A stretch of 64,000 nucleotides of DNA. Origin: Ornithodoros turicata (Eukaryota > Arthropoda > Arachnida > Ixodida > Argasidae). Positions within the stretch are counted from its first letter, which is position 1. The number at the start of each line of letters is the position of its first letter. The notes under the pieces are model-generated. The model did no database searches, was not told the DNA's origin, and saw nothing but the letters and a program-made list of their open reading frames with translations. Both the position numbers and the translations under genes were made by a program. Shown here one piece after another: positions 33,353 to 45,717 of this stretch. The DNA is taken from the NCBI RefSeq assembly GCF_037126465.1, contig NC_088206.1, positions 70,497,687 through 70,561,686 of the forward strand, given 5' to 3'.

Positions 33353-35059
33353 AAAAACTGCTACGTTTCGGAGATACCATCAGCTCGCTACGGTATACGC
33401 CTGAAGTAGGTGTAATGAATGGATAGATGGATATATTTAAAGAATGATATGTAGTTCCGGAAATGTGGATCCTGCTAGTACTATACTGAAGTCTCACAGA
33501 TCATTGACCGCTTGGGACTGAAGGAGGAATGAAGGAAAAAAGAGTTCGAATATAAAGAAGAAGTAAGATAAAACGAAAATGTAGTGAAAGAGTGAAACTA
33601 TATTATCTCGAGAGTGTGCGAAACTATATCAAAAGCGTCCGAGTCCGATAATCTCCGTTTTGCTTCGCTAAGAAACTTTAAGATTTAGAACTCTGTGTTT
33701 TCGCCTCAGTGTCCAAATGTAGAAACCGGCGTTGTTACTATAGGAGGTTACTTCCACACGCTATAGGCGTTTGGTTAACTGTTCTGAAAGGTTTCATTCA
33801 AATGTTTCGCTTCGACATGAGGTTATTTTTGAGTATTTCTTGACGGACTTGTCAGGTATCGCGCCCGGCTCATTCTAATGCGTTACGTTGATGTTGATGT
33901 TATGCGACATTTCAGTACCTGTAGTCAAGCGGCCCACAAGATAGCATTACAGGTGTCACATATTCGATGACGACACCAAATAAATAAGACAAGACACTCG
34001 TGGCCACGAGCAACTTGATGACAAACGGTCACTCATTACGTGAGTGAAAAAGGCTTAGCTTCAAAACCTCCTTTAAAATTTGTACAGCATTACTGTCAGT
34101 GACGAAATCATCCAGTTCTTCAATTGAATAATGGCAGTTGCAGGAAAGGCACCAGCAGTGGGGGTTGTGTTGTGTTTGTCCTTCTACGTTTAATTGCCTC
34201 ATCCACCACAACGTTACATCCAGTTCTTGTTTCCTGCTTTCCCAAAATCGTCTGCTTCAATTAACAAACGAGCCAAGACGAGCCGCTTACCTCGGAACCA
34301 AAAGCGCAGCCAGCTCGTAATCCTCACCGGCTTCCATTGCACAAATCTCAACCAATGACCACTCGGGTCTGCAAACAAGTGCCGTCTGCAAGGCAGAATC
34401 CTTTGTCGTCTGCTTCGGGGGAATCTCAGTTGTCGACCAAAACAGTGGCGGCGACGACGACACGCAGGTACGACAACCGAAAACAACAAAGAAAACGAGG
34501 TCACTCGCGATTGGCTGCACACTGGGCATCACGTCGCACGGACGTTGTCATGGTGACATGGCCCCCGGAATCTGTGGGCCCCGTGTTCAAATCTAGGCCA
34601 CGGGGCCTTCTGTGAGTGTGTGGGATCTCATGCGGAGCGAGGCGGGAAGAATTGGCTCTTTCTGACTTGGCTTCTGTTAGTGTGCGATTTTGTATTTTAT
34701 TTAAACGGGGGGCGACTAATTTCGAACGAATTTTTTTGTTATCATGCTGGGTTTTCCCACCAGAGGACACTTTTCTTTTCCGAGAATGTTCTCGAAAGTG
34801 CTCACGGTTCAGTGACTGTTATAGTACGTTCCGCTATATGCTCATATATACCTTGCGGAAACGGGAGATAATGTGGATGATCCGTATGAGTATGGAACGA
34901 AAACTATACGTACTAGTTTTGCTACAACCATGTCTATCTAGACTTGCATGTAATCCATTTTCTGAGAAGTTCTGCTATGTTCTACCATCCGCCAGGTGGC
35001 GGCAGCTGCAAGGTCGAGCTCGAGACTGTGCAAGGTGATGGGATAGCTTCACCCCGACT
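33353..35059. other. Gene-free spacer
   Basis: No gene supported. A short B-box-like GTGTTCAAATCTAGG within a palindrome-rich GGCCCC stretch lies near 34560-34610; too weak to call a tRNA gene. Confidence 0.45.
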
Positions 35060-35212
35060 GTGCTGTCTCAGGTTTTCATTTTCCTAGACTTTTCGGCAGA
35101 CTTTCGCCACCCACTCGTTCTTGCTATCCTCCCGCCTTGCCTCTTTCCATGCTGACCACGTCAACGTTGAATGCCCACAGCTGAGTAGCGACGCTGACAC
35201 GGAATTAAGAAA
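35060..35212 (+). repeat. Degraded SINE fragment
   Basis: CGGCAGACTTTCGCC, then a degenerate CTCTTTCCATGCTGACCACGTC and AGTAGCGACGCTGACACGG tail align with the SINE 3' body, with many substitutions. Confidence 0.4.
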
Positions 35213-36230
35213 CAAATAGACGTCAACACGTAGGCGTGTGGGTTCCGTTCCCGCCACTGGTACTCAGTTTGCATTCCTTGAAATGTCGTTACACCTGTTG
35301 CCTTCTGGGTCGTGTTCTTAACACTCATTGTATCGTACTGTCATTCTGCCACGAACACGCAGTTTAACCCCTCCCCCCATTCCCTCCCCCCTTTCGATTC
35401 GTGGATCGTCAAGACAATCGCGGCTGGCTGCGTTTCCCCATTGACCAGCGGTATGTGCCTTGCATTGCTTCGTTTCTCTTCTTCTTACATCTCGTTTGCA
35501 TGGGCGTGGTCGACCTTGCCCACTAGTTCTGCGCAACCAATTAACTGCGGTATATGGACGCTAACGTATTGACGAAGGTCGCGTTTTTTTTATATTCGTA
35601 CTTGCTCTGTGCTTTGATGAGCTCCTGCAGACGCGTGCGATCGTTTCTATTCAACTGGACTTTCATTGTTTATTGATTTATTAAACTGCGCTTTATTATT
35701 AAGCGCTGCAGCGCTTGACAGGCGGATACGGGATGAAGAGGAAATATAAGCAGATTTGCAGGTCCACTCGTGAAGAGTGTTGATCTTTAAACAAAAAAAT
35801 GATAGAAAGAATGAATGGAGATAAAGTGGCACTATGAAACTTAATGGTAATCTATGTGTTGTCTTATTGCGTGCGCAACGCCCTAGAACTGCGCGACCAG
35901 AATTAGGGTACAGCCGGCCGGCACCCGTGAGTTATTTAAAAACCACACATTTTCGCCTGTACAGCTGGAGGTACAGTTCCTTGAGCTTGTCACATCCAGA
36001 GGCGTGCGGTCCAGTCCAGTCTGACTGACAGCTACAGTAAGCTGTGTAGGCTCTGTTGTAGGCTCTGACTGATACAGCCGTTGCTGATGACGGTGTGTGC
36101 TCGAAAAGATGTGTCCTGGAGACACCGACAGACACATCTTTTGCAGTAGAAAGATGTTCATATCCTAAGGCTCCTCATCTGTGCATCTAAATCGGTTAGT
36201 ATTACGTGTCTGCATACACTCATCCCGCGG
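35213..36230. other. Gene-free spacer
   Basis: No gene supported. Short open frames on the minus strand near 35883-36161 show a few Cys but no recognisable domain. Confidence 0.4.
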
Positions 36231-36420
36231 TACACCCTTTTAGAGAGCACAATTACGCTCAACAGGGTGTCTGCTCACTCCCTCAAGGAAGTAGCATAAC
36301 ATCTTCTCCCTGCCGGGGAGTAATATTACTCTCCAGTAGGGAGAAATGTGTTATGCTACTCCCTTGAGGGAGTGAGAAGACACCCTTTTGAACGTAATTG
36401 TACTCTGCAAAAGGGTGTTA
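36231..36420. mobile_element. 190-bp palindromic MITE
   Basis: Almost the whole element folds on itself: TACACCCTTTT against AAAGGGTGTTA at the ends, then TCACTCCCTCAAGGAAGTAG against CTACTCCCTTGAGGGAGTGA, and GGGGAGTAATATTACTCTCC at the centre. TA-flanked ends suggest a Tc1/mariner-type mobiliser. A further TACACCCTTTTTTTT end follows at 36451. Confidence 0.75.
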
Positions 36421-36517
36421 CATATATGTGGCAGAAAAAGGAGTTAAAGTACACCCTTTTTTTTAAGAGTTTAGTCGTCTTGTGACGTGAAACCCCAAAT
36501 TATCCTCTTCCCCAACA

Positions 36518-37033
36518 CACGCTAAGAAAAAAAGGAGTAATTTTACCCCTTTTGGGGAGTGAATGCATTGGCACAAAAATAGTCCCTTTCGGGAGTAAAT
36601 GCACGGAAGTAAATTAATGTGACAGAATGGAGACTGCATTTTACGCTCTGTTCTAAGAGTCCAAAGGAACAAAATTAGTGTGCATGCATGAAAATACTTC
36701 GAATCAAACAGTCAACAGTGATACGTCGAGTCATATAAAATCTTGCGGCATACATAGGGCACAATTTGCGAAGAAAGAAGCGCTAACTGTTTCTTACTCT
36801 GTGGTAGTGGAAAATTGCTAAGTTGGGTGAGTTACACAGCCTTATGCCTTCAAATTGACCAAGATCACATATTTACATAGACTGTTGCATTCAGAAGACC
36901 ATTTGTGAAGTTCAGTGACAATTTGAAGTCCTGGGGAGTAAATGTCGGGGATCGAAATGGGGAGTAATTGCAGTCTAGGGGACTAGAAGCTGCAATTACT
37001 CCCCATTTTACTCCTTTTTGTTTTCTTAGCGTG
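36518..37033. mobile_element. 516-bp MITE with CACGCTAAGAAAA termini
   Basis: Starts CACGCTAAGAAAAAAAGGAG and ends CTCCTTTTTGTTTTCTTAGC then GTG. The arms continue with GGAGTAATTTTACCCC and related GGGGAGTAA motifs. Non-coding. A degraded relative lies at 42085-42265. Confidence 0.75.
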
Positions 37034-37789
37034 CAGCACCGAATATCCCCCTGACGTCCGAATAATGTCTTAACGGATTTGTACGTGCGATGGATATCCG
37101 AGGGACATCCGTCGGACTTACGTTGTTGTTGTTGGAGTTTGGATTACGTTTGCTTCCACGAAATCAATACTGCCACCGCAGACAATACCGTGAACCTACC
37201 CTAATTCGTTCAGGGTCGTACACACAAACGCAATTTCGAATTCTGAAAGCGTCCTCCTCTTTTATGCGCCGTTTCATTTTTAGTTCAATGTCTTTTGATC
37301 CGAGTGCGCTACAGGGTCCGTAGCCCGGAATGAGTCCGCGTTGGTAGACTGTGTCCCATTTACGAAAGAGAGCGTTCAGATTGCAAAGTCCCGTCACGTC
37401 ACTTGATTATGATGCTTGTTCTGGATCGTGGTTGTGTTTTGTTATCACCATGCAAGAAGAGTATATATATAATATGATAGAGGGACAATGGGGGAAGGGA
37501 TCTTATGTAACGCTTACGTGGTCTTCGACCGTAACCAGGACCTGCTGACGTTCAGTGTTGCGTTACTGCAGCGCCATCGTAAGTGACAGTAGCCGTTTAA
37601 GTTCTTTTGTGTTGTAAACGCAGATCGTCTAAACCCGGATAAGGAGAAAAGAGGTTACGCTTAGAAGCTAGCTACCTGCCTTCTGGACGTCGCCTCGGTT
37701 GAGATACAGGTTCCTTTAAAATATTGGGAACACTTGTTAATGACACTAGAAAACAAGAAGTAGCGTGATTTAGTGCAGAGAACGTTTTC
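37034..37789. other. Gene-free spacer
   Basis: No supported feature. A short TA-rich run sits near 37460-37472. Confidence 0.4.
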
Positions 37790-37899
37790 GCTCGTTGGTC
37801 GTCATTAGCAAGACTGGGAGGTGGTGGGTTCGAATCCTATACCTCCGGATGTACTGTTTGAGGTTTTCCCGGGGTTTTCCGACAGACTTTACAGCGCAA
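37790..37899 (+). repeat. 5' part of a tRNA-derived SINE
   Basis: TTTCGCTCGTTGGTCGTCAT, the B-box GTGGTGGGTTCGAATCCTAT and the body GGTTTTCCCGGGGTTTTCCG, then ACAGACTTTACAG, match the SINE head and early body. It stops exactly where MITE copy 3 begins. Confidence 0.6.
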
Positions 37900-37901
37900 T
37901 A

Positions 37902-38190
37902 GACCTCACCCTGTTTCTAAACAAATGACGTCATAGTGCTCGACAGCGCCACCAATTTGGTAGACTTGAACTACTCTAGGAGCTAGAGGCGAACAAGGTC
38001 TCCGTCCGAAAGCCACGTTCTTGAGGGGATTATGATGATCCCTGAAAGGGACACGACCTTCGGTCCTACTTTTCTTCCAATAGGAGGCAGCGAACAAGTA
38101 ACCATTCGTTAAACCCAGCCCTCTCCTTCCGATTTGTTTCGGTTTCAGTCTGTCTACCAACGTCATGATGACGTTTCTTGTGTAGAGGTC
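37902..38190 (-). mobile_element. About 290-bp MITE, copy 3 of 3 (inverted)
   Basis: Reverse complement of the family at 9826 and 25421, with ends GACCTCACCCTG and TGTAGAGGTC. TA precedes the left end; CA follows the right. Confidence 0.75.
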
Positions 38191-38531
38191 CATTCTGCTA
38201 GATAACCTGGAAATAGGGGACGAGAGAATTACTGGACTTCAACAAGCTTACCAGAATTATAGAAGGCTCAACGAACTCATCGGAATCTTGAGTTTCTTTC
38301 TTTCTTTTTTTTTCATTTTACAGGTTGTTTCAGGACCTTCTGGAACCGCAGCTCAGTTTCTTAAGACAGCATGTTCTTCCTGCGTAGTAAAATGAGAAAA
38401 ATAAATACACCCACCGACCAGGACGTTCGCGACACGATGTATGTGAAATGTCATCGTCATCATCACCACGGGTGCCATCCATGGTGCCCACACCCATCCA
38501 TCGGTCTTAGTACCACGTTCGCTGTCACGCG

Positions 38532-41500
38532 ATGCGCCACCCATTGTCACGCCAGCCTCGAAGAAGAACGTTCCAATCACGCAAGGGCAACGTGAAGACG
38601 GTGCCCGCTATGTCCCAAAAGGCACCAAGACCCGGCACCAAGACCACAATGACTCCAAAAATCCCGAAAGATGATTTCGAAGACCTTCCGGAGATCTTGG
38701 AACCAAACGTCGAGAAAGACTTCTACCGTTATTCTCCTCCGCGTAAACGACCGCCTTCCCTCGTCCCGGGGTCGAAGCCTCCTTATGGTGCGGCCACGCC
38801 TGGACTTTACCCGAGACCTCTGTTCCACCGGCCCCCGTTTCCACCTGGTTGGCGGTCGCCGTCTAGGAAGGAGCTTATGGACTACCGAGGTATCGAGGAC
38901 GACGAACCGCCTGGGCTTGGGCGTCCTGGTCCAGCACGAACTCTGGCGCCGAAGGCTTCCGATGAGGACGGTGGTGAAGCTAAGCCTTTTGAAGAACCAA
39001 TCAATGAGCCAATCAAAGAGCTTGCCGTGAGTATTAAGGGTACATTCTTAGGACCGCTTGATAGCCGCACTTTTTATGTGTCAATGTTGAGGTGCAGTTA
39101 TGGATAACTCGGAAGTACGAACTCAACACTAACCCACTGTTCCCACTTCATACCCCCCCCCCGTTGCCCTCTTGCCGTCAGTCCCTCTTCGCACCGCTCG
39201 TAGCCACCGTTGCATCGCGGTGTTAACCCATGTTGCAGGCTCGTGGCGTACTCATCCCATTCATGGAAACTGTCGTGTATGTTTTTTCTTGACGTCCCTA
39301 TACCCGCGGTCCACCTAAGAGCAGCAGGAAATGTAGTCAGTCAACCCTAATAGATGTTACACCGCCGAGGAAATTATACTGCAGCGCCACCAGGTGCCGC
39401 CCGGCCGCATTACTTGTCGCGACGCAGAGAGATGCGGCTAACAAGCATGGAGGCGGGGCATAAAGCTACAATTCCTGGGTTTAAACACGATTTGGGATTT
39501 GCACACGATTTGATTGACACACGTTCAAAAAATTTTTCGGCAGACTTTGCAGACGAATGTCTGAACAATTCCCCCTGAAGCCTGCCTCAGGGCGCATACT
39601 AGCCCCTCTTGTTCTTGCTCTCTTCTCTCAATCTGTCCACGTCTGTAGCCAGAGTTGCTTCGCTGTGACGGTTACGTTCTTTCATGTTATTCAACGACAT
39701 TCTGCGCGATCCAGGTTTATTGCAAACCCCACTTTGTTGATTATACTGTCCAATTGTACCATGTGTAATTTTCGAGGGTTTCTGCTTGTCGCGACTCATG
39801 CGTGTCGTCCCTCTTTACAGGAAGACGAAGGTGATCCAAATGCTTTGCCCTTAGGTATGTCACCTATGGCGATAAGTTGGGTTCTGGTACTGGAGTCTGT
39901 TGGGCTCTTTCTTTTCGCGGCCGTCATAGCCTTCCTCACCTTTTACATCTCCCACCTGCTCCGTGAAGAAAACGAAGAAGAGGAAACAGAACCAAGTCCA
40001 AACTATGTAAGCAGTATTTCGGGTTATGTGTGCGTAGCGTTTCTAGAGGCTCGAAGGGTTCAGGGCTGCAGCGCGAGCTTAAAGTGCGATTGCAAAGTTG
40101 CGCTAAAGAAAAGCGTAAGATTCAGCGACCCAACCCTCGGGTCGGAGGTCGCCGACAGTCTCTGTTCGAAATACTGACGGCTCCGAGACTTGTGTTTCAA
40201 TGTGCGCCACAGGAAATTCCTTACTTTAGATCCTCTTAGCACGAAGACCGTGGTTTTCGTGTGTGTAATAAGTAGACAGTGGAACGGACACCATTCAGTA
40301 GACTAACGGCGGTAACAATGATGATGGTGATATCGTAAATTCGTAAACCGTAGTAAATGCGTTTTACCGCGGGTACTATTTTGAACTAACCTCTAACCCA
40401 GCTGTCCTGTAGACGATTGGCATTTGCCTGTATTATTGTTGTCGATGACGCCATAGGCCATCCATTAACGCAAGCCGTGTGATGCGTGTTTAAGCGCACG
40501 CCTCTAAGACAGCAGTCTGGGCCGCGTGACAAAGTGCCAGGAATCGACCTCTGTGGTTAGTTGACGTATCGTCCTGATCCTATAAGATTGCGGCCTAGGT
40601 CGGCTTCGACCCACGGGAATTTGTGGCGCGGTACAATTGGTGTGGACACGTCGTCTCACGTCCCCGGCAAGTTTCATGAAGCACGCGGTTATGTGTACTG
40701 AATTTTCGATGCATATCAAAGAACCAAAATTAATCCACGTGCCACGACGTAACATGTGACGTGTCCCGTGATTGTAGGTGTCTCGTGACGTAACTCCACG
40801 GAATATCTATGGTTAAAGTCCGAATATAGTGCGCGGAGCGATTAATGGTGTGGTTTGGGGAGAACAGATCCCCCATCGAAGTATAGTTTTCTTTTTTGTA
40901 TAGGACTCCACCACCGAAAGTCGAACCTACCCTCAGTTTACCTACGACAGCAGCCCGCTTCCTGCTCCGCCTCTGTTTCCCTTCGACCGCAATAACACCC
41001 TTTACAGTCTCAAGAACCATACCGTGATGTGCGTGTTCCAGTCCCGAAGCGAAGACCTCCACGTGTATGGCAGTGACTACAAGAGCGTCACTTTCCCCTA
41101 TCCGTACTGTCACCTGGCTGTTTACTGTTGCTTGAAGATGAGCGAGGAGTATGGTCTGGTACCTCGGCAAGGAGAACAGTCAGCCTTCTACCCGTTTCCC
41201 ATCATAACCGGATGGAACCCCTACATCGAATCTGTTGGCGTCATAGTCGGTGGAACGCCCGAGGAAGACCAGAGGTTTCGGACGCTCTTCACGGACAGTA
41301 CGGCAGAGGCTGAGCGTGCGCGGATGAATTTCACTGAAGTAAGTGGGATTGGTATATCTTGGACTTTGAGTGAGTACCTGTCATGAAGTAGCTGGTCTCC
41401 ATGTATGAGGAGCCAGTTCTCAATCATTGAAGTGGGAGCAAGGATGCCTAATAGGGTTGGGCGCGAGGAAATCCTGAGACAAGGTGAATCTAGATTGCGC

Positions 41501-44112
41501 GAGGCAAAGGAGATAAGCAGGGCATGGCTTCAAAGCGACGTATGAGGCATTACGTTCGCAGGTATAGGGTAATCAAGATAAATTTACCAGCCGTAATCTC
41601 GCTCCGCCTTTAGGGATACCTAGGCCAAAGTTCGCTTCAAGAGGTACGCTCGCTTCAGTCTCTCAACTGTCTCCGTCGTACAATCTGACGTATTCCACTC
41701 TGTCTGAAGCTCACTCTGGGAGCTCAAAACATGCTCCAACGCTCCCTGGATCGTGGTTGGAACGCTTCCAGAGTAAAAGAGGACCCCTGGAGGCGCACTA
41801 GGCTCCAGGAACCTCTGAGAGCGGAGCGAGAATACGGCGATAAAAGCCAAGGAGGTCAGTCCTAAAGGTTTTCGCTGATTTTTCGTACGAAGCCCTTCCG
41901 ATGGCAAGATGTCCCTGTCGACGATATCTTTTTCGGGGCACGACAGGATGCAGAAGGGGTAGCTAGATAGTAGATGAAGCGGACCTCTCCATACCTACCA
42001 CTATCAAAGGGGTAGGGAGCGTCAGTGTCAGCGTTTTCGTAGGGACCTGAAGCTTGCGTTCTTTATGGATGCTCCATTACACTGTGTAATTTTATCCCTT
42101 TTTGGGGACTGACTTGTTCCCATAATGCCTTTCCTAATTAATGCGCGGAAGTTCATACAAAAGACACTAACTTTCGGGATCAGGGCACTAAAATGGGAAG
42201 TAAAAGCAATCGAAGGAACTGTTCAAATTGCTCCCAAAAGTACTCCCTTTTTTCCCCCTTTTGAGCGTATAGCCATACCTGTTGGGAATACTTTTCGACA
42301 TCCCGCAGAACGCAAGAAGATGGTGCGAAACCAACACATACCATCGGGTGTACCTCTTCTGGTCATCTCCTCTGGGTAACATCACCGCACAAATGACTGA
42401 CAAGGTGACGCGGATGTGGACCGAGCTGTCTCAGTACAACATCAGCTTGGGCCTGGTATCTGAGCAGAGAGATAATCACCTCGCCGCCTACGACGCGGGT
42501 CGACTAAGCCAGTTCTTGGACCCTTTCTCCTTCCTCCTCCTGCCGCCGTCGTTTACGGACCAGGATTTTCGGCCAACTATCCTCACGTAAGGCTACTCAT
42601 ATATATATATACACCGGGGCTAATGTAGCGGAAGCTGGCCCAAGCCGAACCTGGCAGCACGTAGTCACAAAAGTAGCCACACCAGTGTTGGTGTGGCCAC
42701 GTTTGGGGGGTGGACATCTTCACGCAAGTGCGTATTTCCGGATTTTTTTTTTAAACGTGGAATGGCTTTCAATGAGGACGGTCTCTCATTCTGACCTCCC
42801 GCTTCTGTTCGAAATCCCATAATTAAAGAGTTCATTAATTTTAGGTCATTAGTCATCTTGTGTCATGATGTCAGCCTGGCTCAGTCAGTCTCTACTTCAA
42901 AAACAGCATCTATTTTGAGCTGGTAGTTTTTCAACAAAAATTATGTAACGAATAAAAATAGGCACCCCGTATATTTGCCTGAAGGCTACTACTCTCTAAA
43001 AACAGAGCTTCACCGCATAGCACGCTGTGCGTCAACCATTGCCACAAATGATAGGGTTATCGCATCAGATTCGAGGAGAGAAAGGGAGCGTACGCCTTTT
43101 TGTGGCAAATTGGGTATATGGTAATTACCATAAGAAGACGTACGCCTCTCTCTCTCCTCGAATCAAAAGCGATAACCCTATCGTTCGCGGCAATGATTGG
43201 TGCACTACGTGCTATGCGGTGAAGTTCTGTTCTTACTGTCCCCTGTTCAGCTCAGTGACGTATATGCTCGAGAAACATTGCTCGTAAAAGAAATATAGCT
43301 CATCAAAGTAAACGAGACGTCCTAAAAGTTACGTTAGAGTAACCTTGATCCGTACCTATGGGACATTTCGCCTCTGGTGCGCTCAGCTCCTGGTGACGTA
43401 GTACACGCCGCCAGGCTAGAATTTTAGAATGATGTATCTGATGTGGGAGAGGACGTCTAAAGAGAGTCCTTGTCTTTGGGAGCTTGTTCTTTACATGAAA
43501 TGGGAGGGTGCTGGGTCACCCTCCACTGCTGGTATGTTTCCATCAACGCCGTTCTTCAGCCGCTTAGCCTTAGCCAGTTAATATCTCCTTACCCTTTTCC
43601 TTGCACGTTCCAGTTACTACGATGGATCCACTATCAACCATATCGCGGCCTTCCTCAACAACGCGACGTCAAGCAGGGTTGACTCCGCGTGTGTCCTCCT
43701 GCCTGCCTGCGCGCTCGAGTCGCAATTGACCAAGACGCCAGGGATCCGCATTCAGCAATCCCAACCCAGTCTGGGCCCTGGGCGGGGAGGTACGCTCACC
43801 AGGAAGGCCGGCCATTTCTCCTTCTCCGAGACCTGCGATGTCGTCACCGGATGTCAGACGGCAGACTTCACCTACTTCCGGTGGTCCTTGTGCGGGGACA
43901 CCTGGATCAGTTACCCCACACCGGATCTGCTTCACAACTTCATCTGCGAGGTTCAGAGGCGAACCGGAATTTCTTGCTTCGGTGTTTGGGACACGGACTG
44001 GGACGACTTTGCGAATCATTGTGGGCGAGGACGCTATCCGATCATGACGGCGGTATTCCATTGGCCGTTACAGTCATGTGACGAGTGCCATAGTAATGAC
44101 TTTGCATGTTGA
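38532..44112 (+). CDS. Type II membrane protein with catalytically dead GH18 (chitinase-like) ectodomain, paralogue 1
   Basis: Five exons, 38532-39026, 39821-40006, 40904-41338, 42309-42586 and 43614-44112, all GT-AG with phases 0,0,0,2, give 630 aa. Residues 1-182 are hydrophilic, Pro/Arg/Lys-rich and probably cytosolic; about 183-211 form one membrane helix with no signal peptide; then an acidic stretch and the ectodomain. The ectodomain follows GH18 order: VMCVFQSRSE (strand 1), YPYCHLAVYCCLKM (strand 2), SVGVIVGGTPEEDQRF (strand 3), YHRVYLFWSSP where active enzymes have FDGxDxDWEYP, and C-terminal CFGVWDTDWDDF with CG.G.YPIM, like GH18 strand 8. Catalytic Glu aligns with Ser391 and the Asp triad with His384, Tyr387 and Phe389. 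Sequons NNT, NHT, NFT, NIT, NIS and NAT support an extracellular ectodomain. The start could be 38610 instead. Fold assignment is by eye; a tandem paralogue follows. ATTAAA near 44239 is a possible polyadenylation signal. Confidence 0.72.
39095..39235 (+). repeat. SINE 3' fragment in intron 1 of GH18-like gene 1
   Basis: CGCACCGCTCGTAGCCACCG, then TTGCATCGCGGTGTTAAC, matches the SINE tail with substitutions. Confidence 0.5.
39525..39690 (+). repeat. SINE body fragment in intron 1 of GH18-like gene 1
   Basis: TTTTTCGGCAGACTTTGCAG, then ACGAATGTCTGAACA, GGGCGCATACTAGCCC, and CAGAGTTGCTTCGCTGTGAC correspond in order to the SINE body and tail. The tRNA head is missing. Confidence 0.65.
42085..42265. 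repeat. Degraded MITE of the 36518-37033 family (intron 3)
   Basis: GTAATTTTATCCCTTTTTGG and later CTCCCAAAAGTACTCCC resemble the GGAGTAATTTTACCCC arms of the better preserved element; ends are lost. Confidence 0.45.
42991..43236. mobile_element. Intact foldback MITE in intron 4 of GH18-like gene 1
   Basis: The arms CAGAGCTTCACCGCATAGCA and TGCTATGCGGTGAAGTTCTG are complementary, and pairing continues with GATAGGGTTATCGC against GCGATAACCCTATC and TACGCC/GGCGTA near the centre, plus ATGGTAATTACCAT at the axis. Same family as the split element at 20844-24326. Confidence 0.8.
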
Positions 44113-45717
44113 TGATTACTCCTTTACATTGTCTAACTGGTAGAACGATTTGTCGTGGTCATTCAATGTGTGATGTAGATATTTTATTCCAATAGATCGC
44201 AATATCGCAGAGTACTGCTTATGTCTCCGCGTACCCGGATTAAACACGTGTTATATTAACGACTCGCGCGCTGTATCGTCTGGTATGCATTCATCTACTC
44301 CATGGCATCCCCCCTCCAAAATGTAACGTGTCCCTCTCCAGATACAACAAACTTGAAACTGGTACCTTTGGCAGCCATGTCGAGTTGTACACTGACAGTT
44401 CAAAGACTTGCTTCCGGGGTATCGTGCGCTATGGTCACTGGTACAGTTACAAGTAGAGTCTCTAAATAAGCTTCGCTTCAAAGTACCGACACTGAGGTCC
44501 AAGGGAGAGCAGGAGCGCCATCTTGTGGATGGTGCCGGTTGGGTTCGGAAACAATATGGCGGAAACAGGTAGAAAACCAAAAGTCGTCCGAAAGGGTGTT
44601 CGGGTCGGGTGTGTGGCACGTTCACCTTTGGCGGCTATTGCGACAGCCAAGTGAAGCAAGCGTCCATGAATTCTAAAGCTACCCGACAGAGTATGCTTCG
44701 ACAATAGTCTGTTGCACACCTGACGCTACATGACGTGCCTCAAATATCACTTTTGCCTGAAATAGGGGACCACGTCACTCACCATACAGAGTGAACCGTT
44801 TAGACTAGACTAGCAGCGCCATCTAAAGGAGATATTCACGCTACTGAACATGTCGTTTGTAATACCTCCCCTACGATTACAACTTCAGCAACTATAGAAG
44901 TCGCAGACACTGTGTTGCCGATTCCCTTACATCGGTACTCTGACCTCCTTCAATCTAGATGGCGTTGACTGTCATTCTCTTTTCCTCCCTGTCCCCCACT
45001 CCTTCCTGCTGTCCTCCTCTCCATCTGTTCACATCTGCACGCCGCTCATGGCCGCAGTTGTTTCGCGGCGCGCGTGCAGCCATGGGGATAGCATCACGTT
45101 TGGCTGTATTTTCGCTAGGGGGGGGAGTCTCCCCCCCCAGGCACGTACTAGGCGGTGCGGGCGTCGAAACTGTGCCTCGGGTTAGATCAGAAGGTCCTCA
45201 GTAAAGATGGCGGATCGCCTTCAAGAAACCGGCTATATTTAATTTTTATACGTTTTACGCAATATACGAGGGTCATTCCTGTTTAATTTCGTTACTAATT
45301 AGCTCCTCTTTCACGTAAAATCATTTCATTTTCGTTTTTATTCGTTTTTCTATTAAAAAAAGCCAGTGGTCCCGATACGGAACAACATCCCTTGCACCTT
45401 TGTCACGGACAAAGTAGGAACACCCGACATACTTGCACGAAATAAACCCCTAAGCTCAGCTTTGTAAAGAATTACGCAGATCGCAAGCGACACCTCTCCG
45501 ACGCATTTTTTTTCTTCAGTGGATATATGGCACACGGACGAGTGGCAGCAGGAGGAACATATATTGGACTGGCGGAAGATTCGTAGAGGTGGCGCTGGTC
45601 TAGCCGTAGCGAACCTGTCTCGTGAACACATGCCACGAGGCCAACGCAGCTCGCACGCGGTACATACCTTCCAAACCTTTGCAACGGATCGTCTGCTACG
45701 CCACGCTCGTCTTTCCC
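44113..45717. other. Spacer between the two GH18-like genes
   Basis: Holds the 3' flank of gene 1, a SINE tail (44975-45080) and the promoter region of gene 2. A minus-strand Cys-rich open frame at 44251-44460 is noted separately but not called as a gene. Confidence 0.5.
44975..45080 (+). repeat. SINE 3' fragment
   Basis: CTGTCCCCCACTCCTTCCTG, then GCACGCCGCTCATGGCCGCA, then TTTCGCGGCGCG is the conserved SINE tail. Confidence 0.7.

Noticed and set aside
35883..36161. Minus-strand frame with CSCQSDWTGPHASGC, EGF-like in look
   Set aside because: Too short, no flanking splice signals that extend it and no further EGF spacing; treated as chance.
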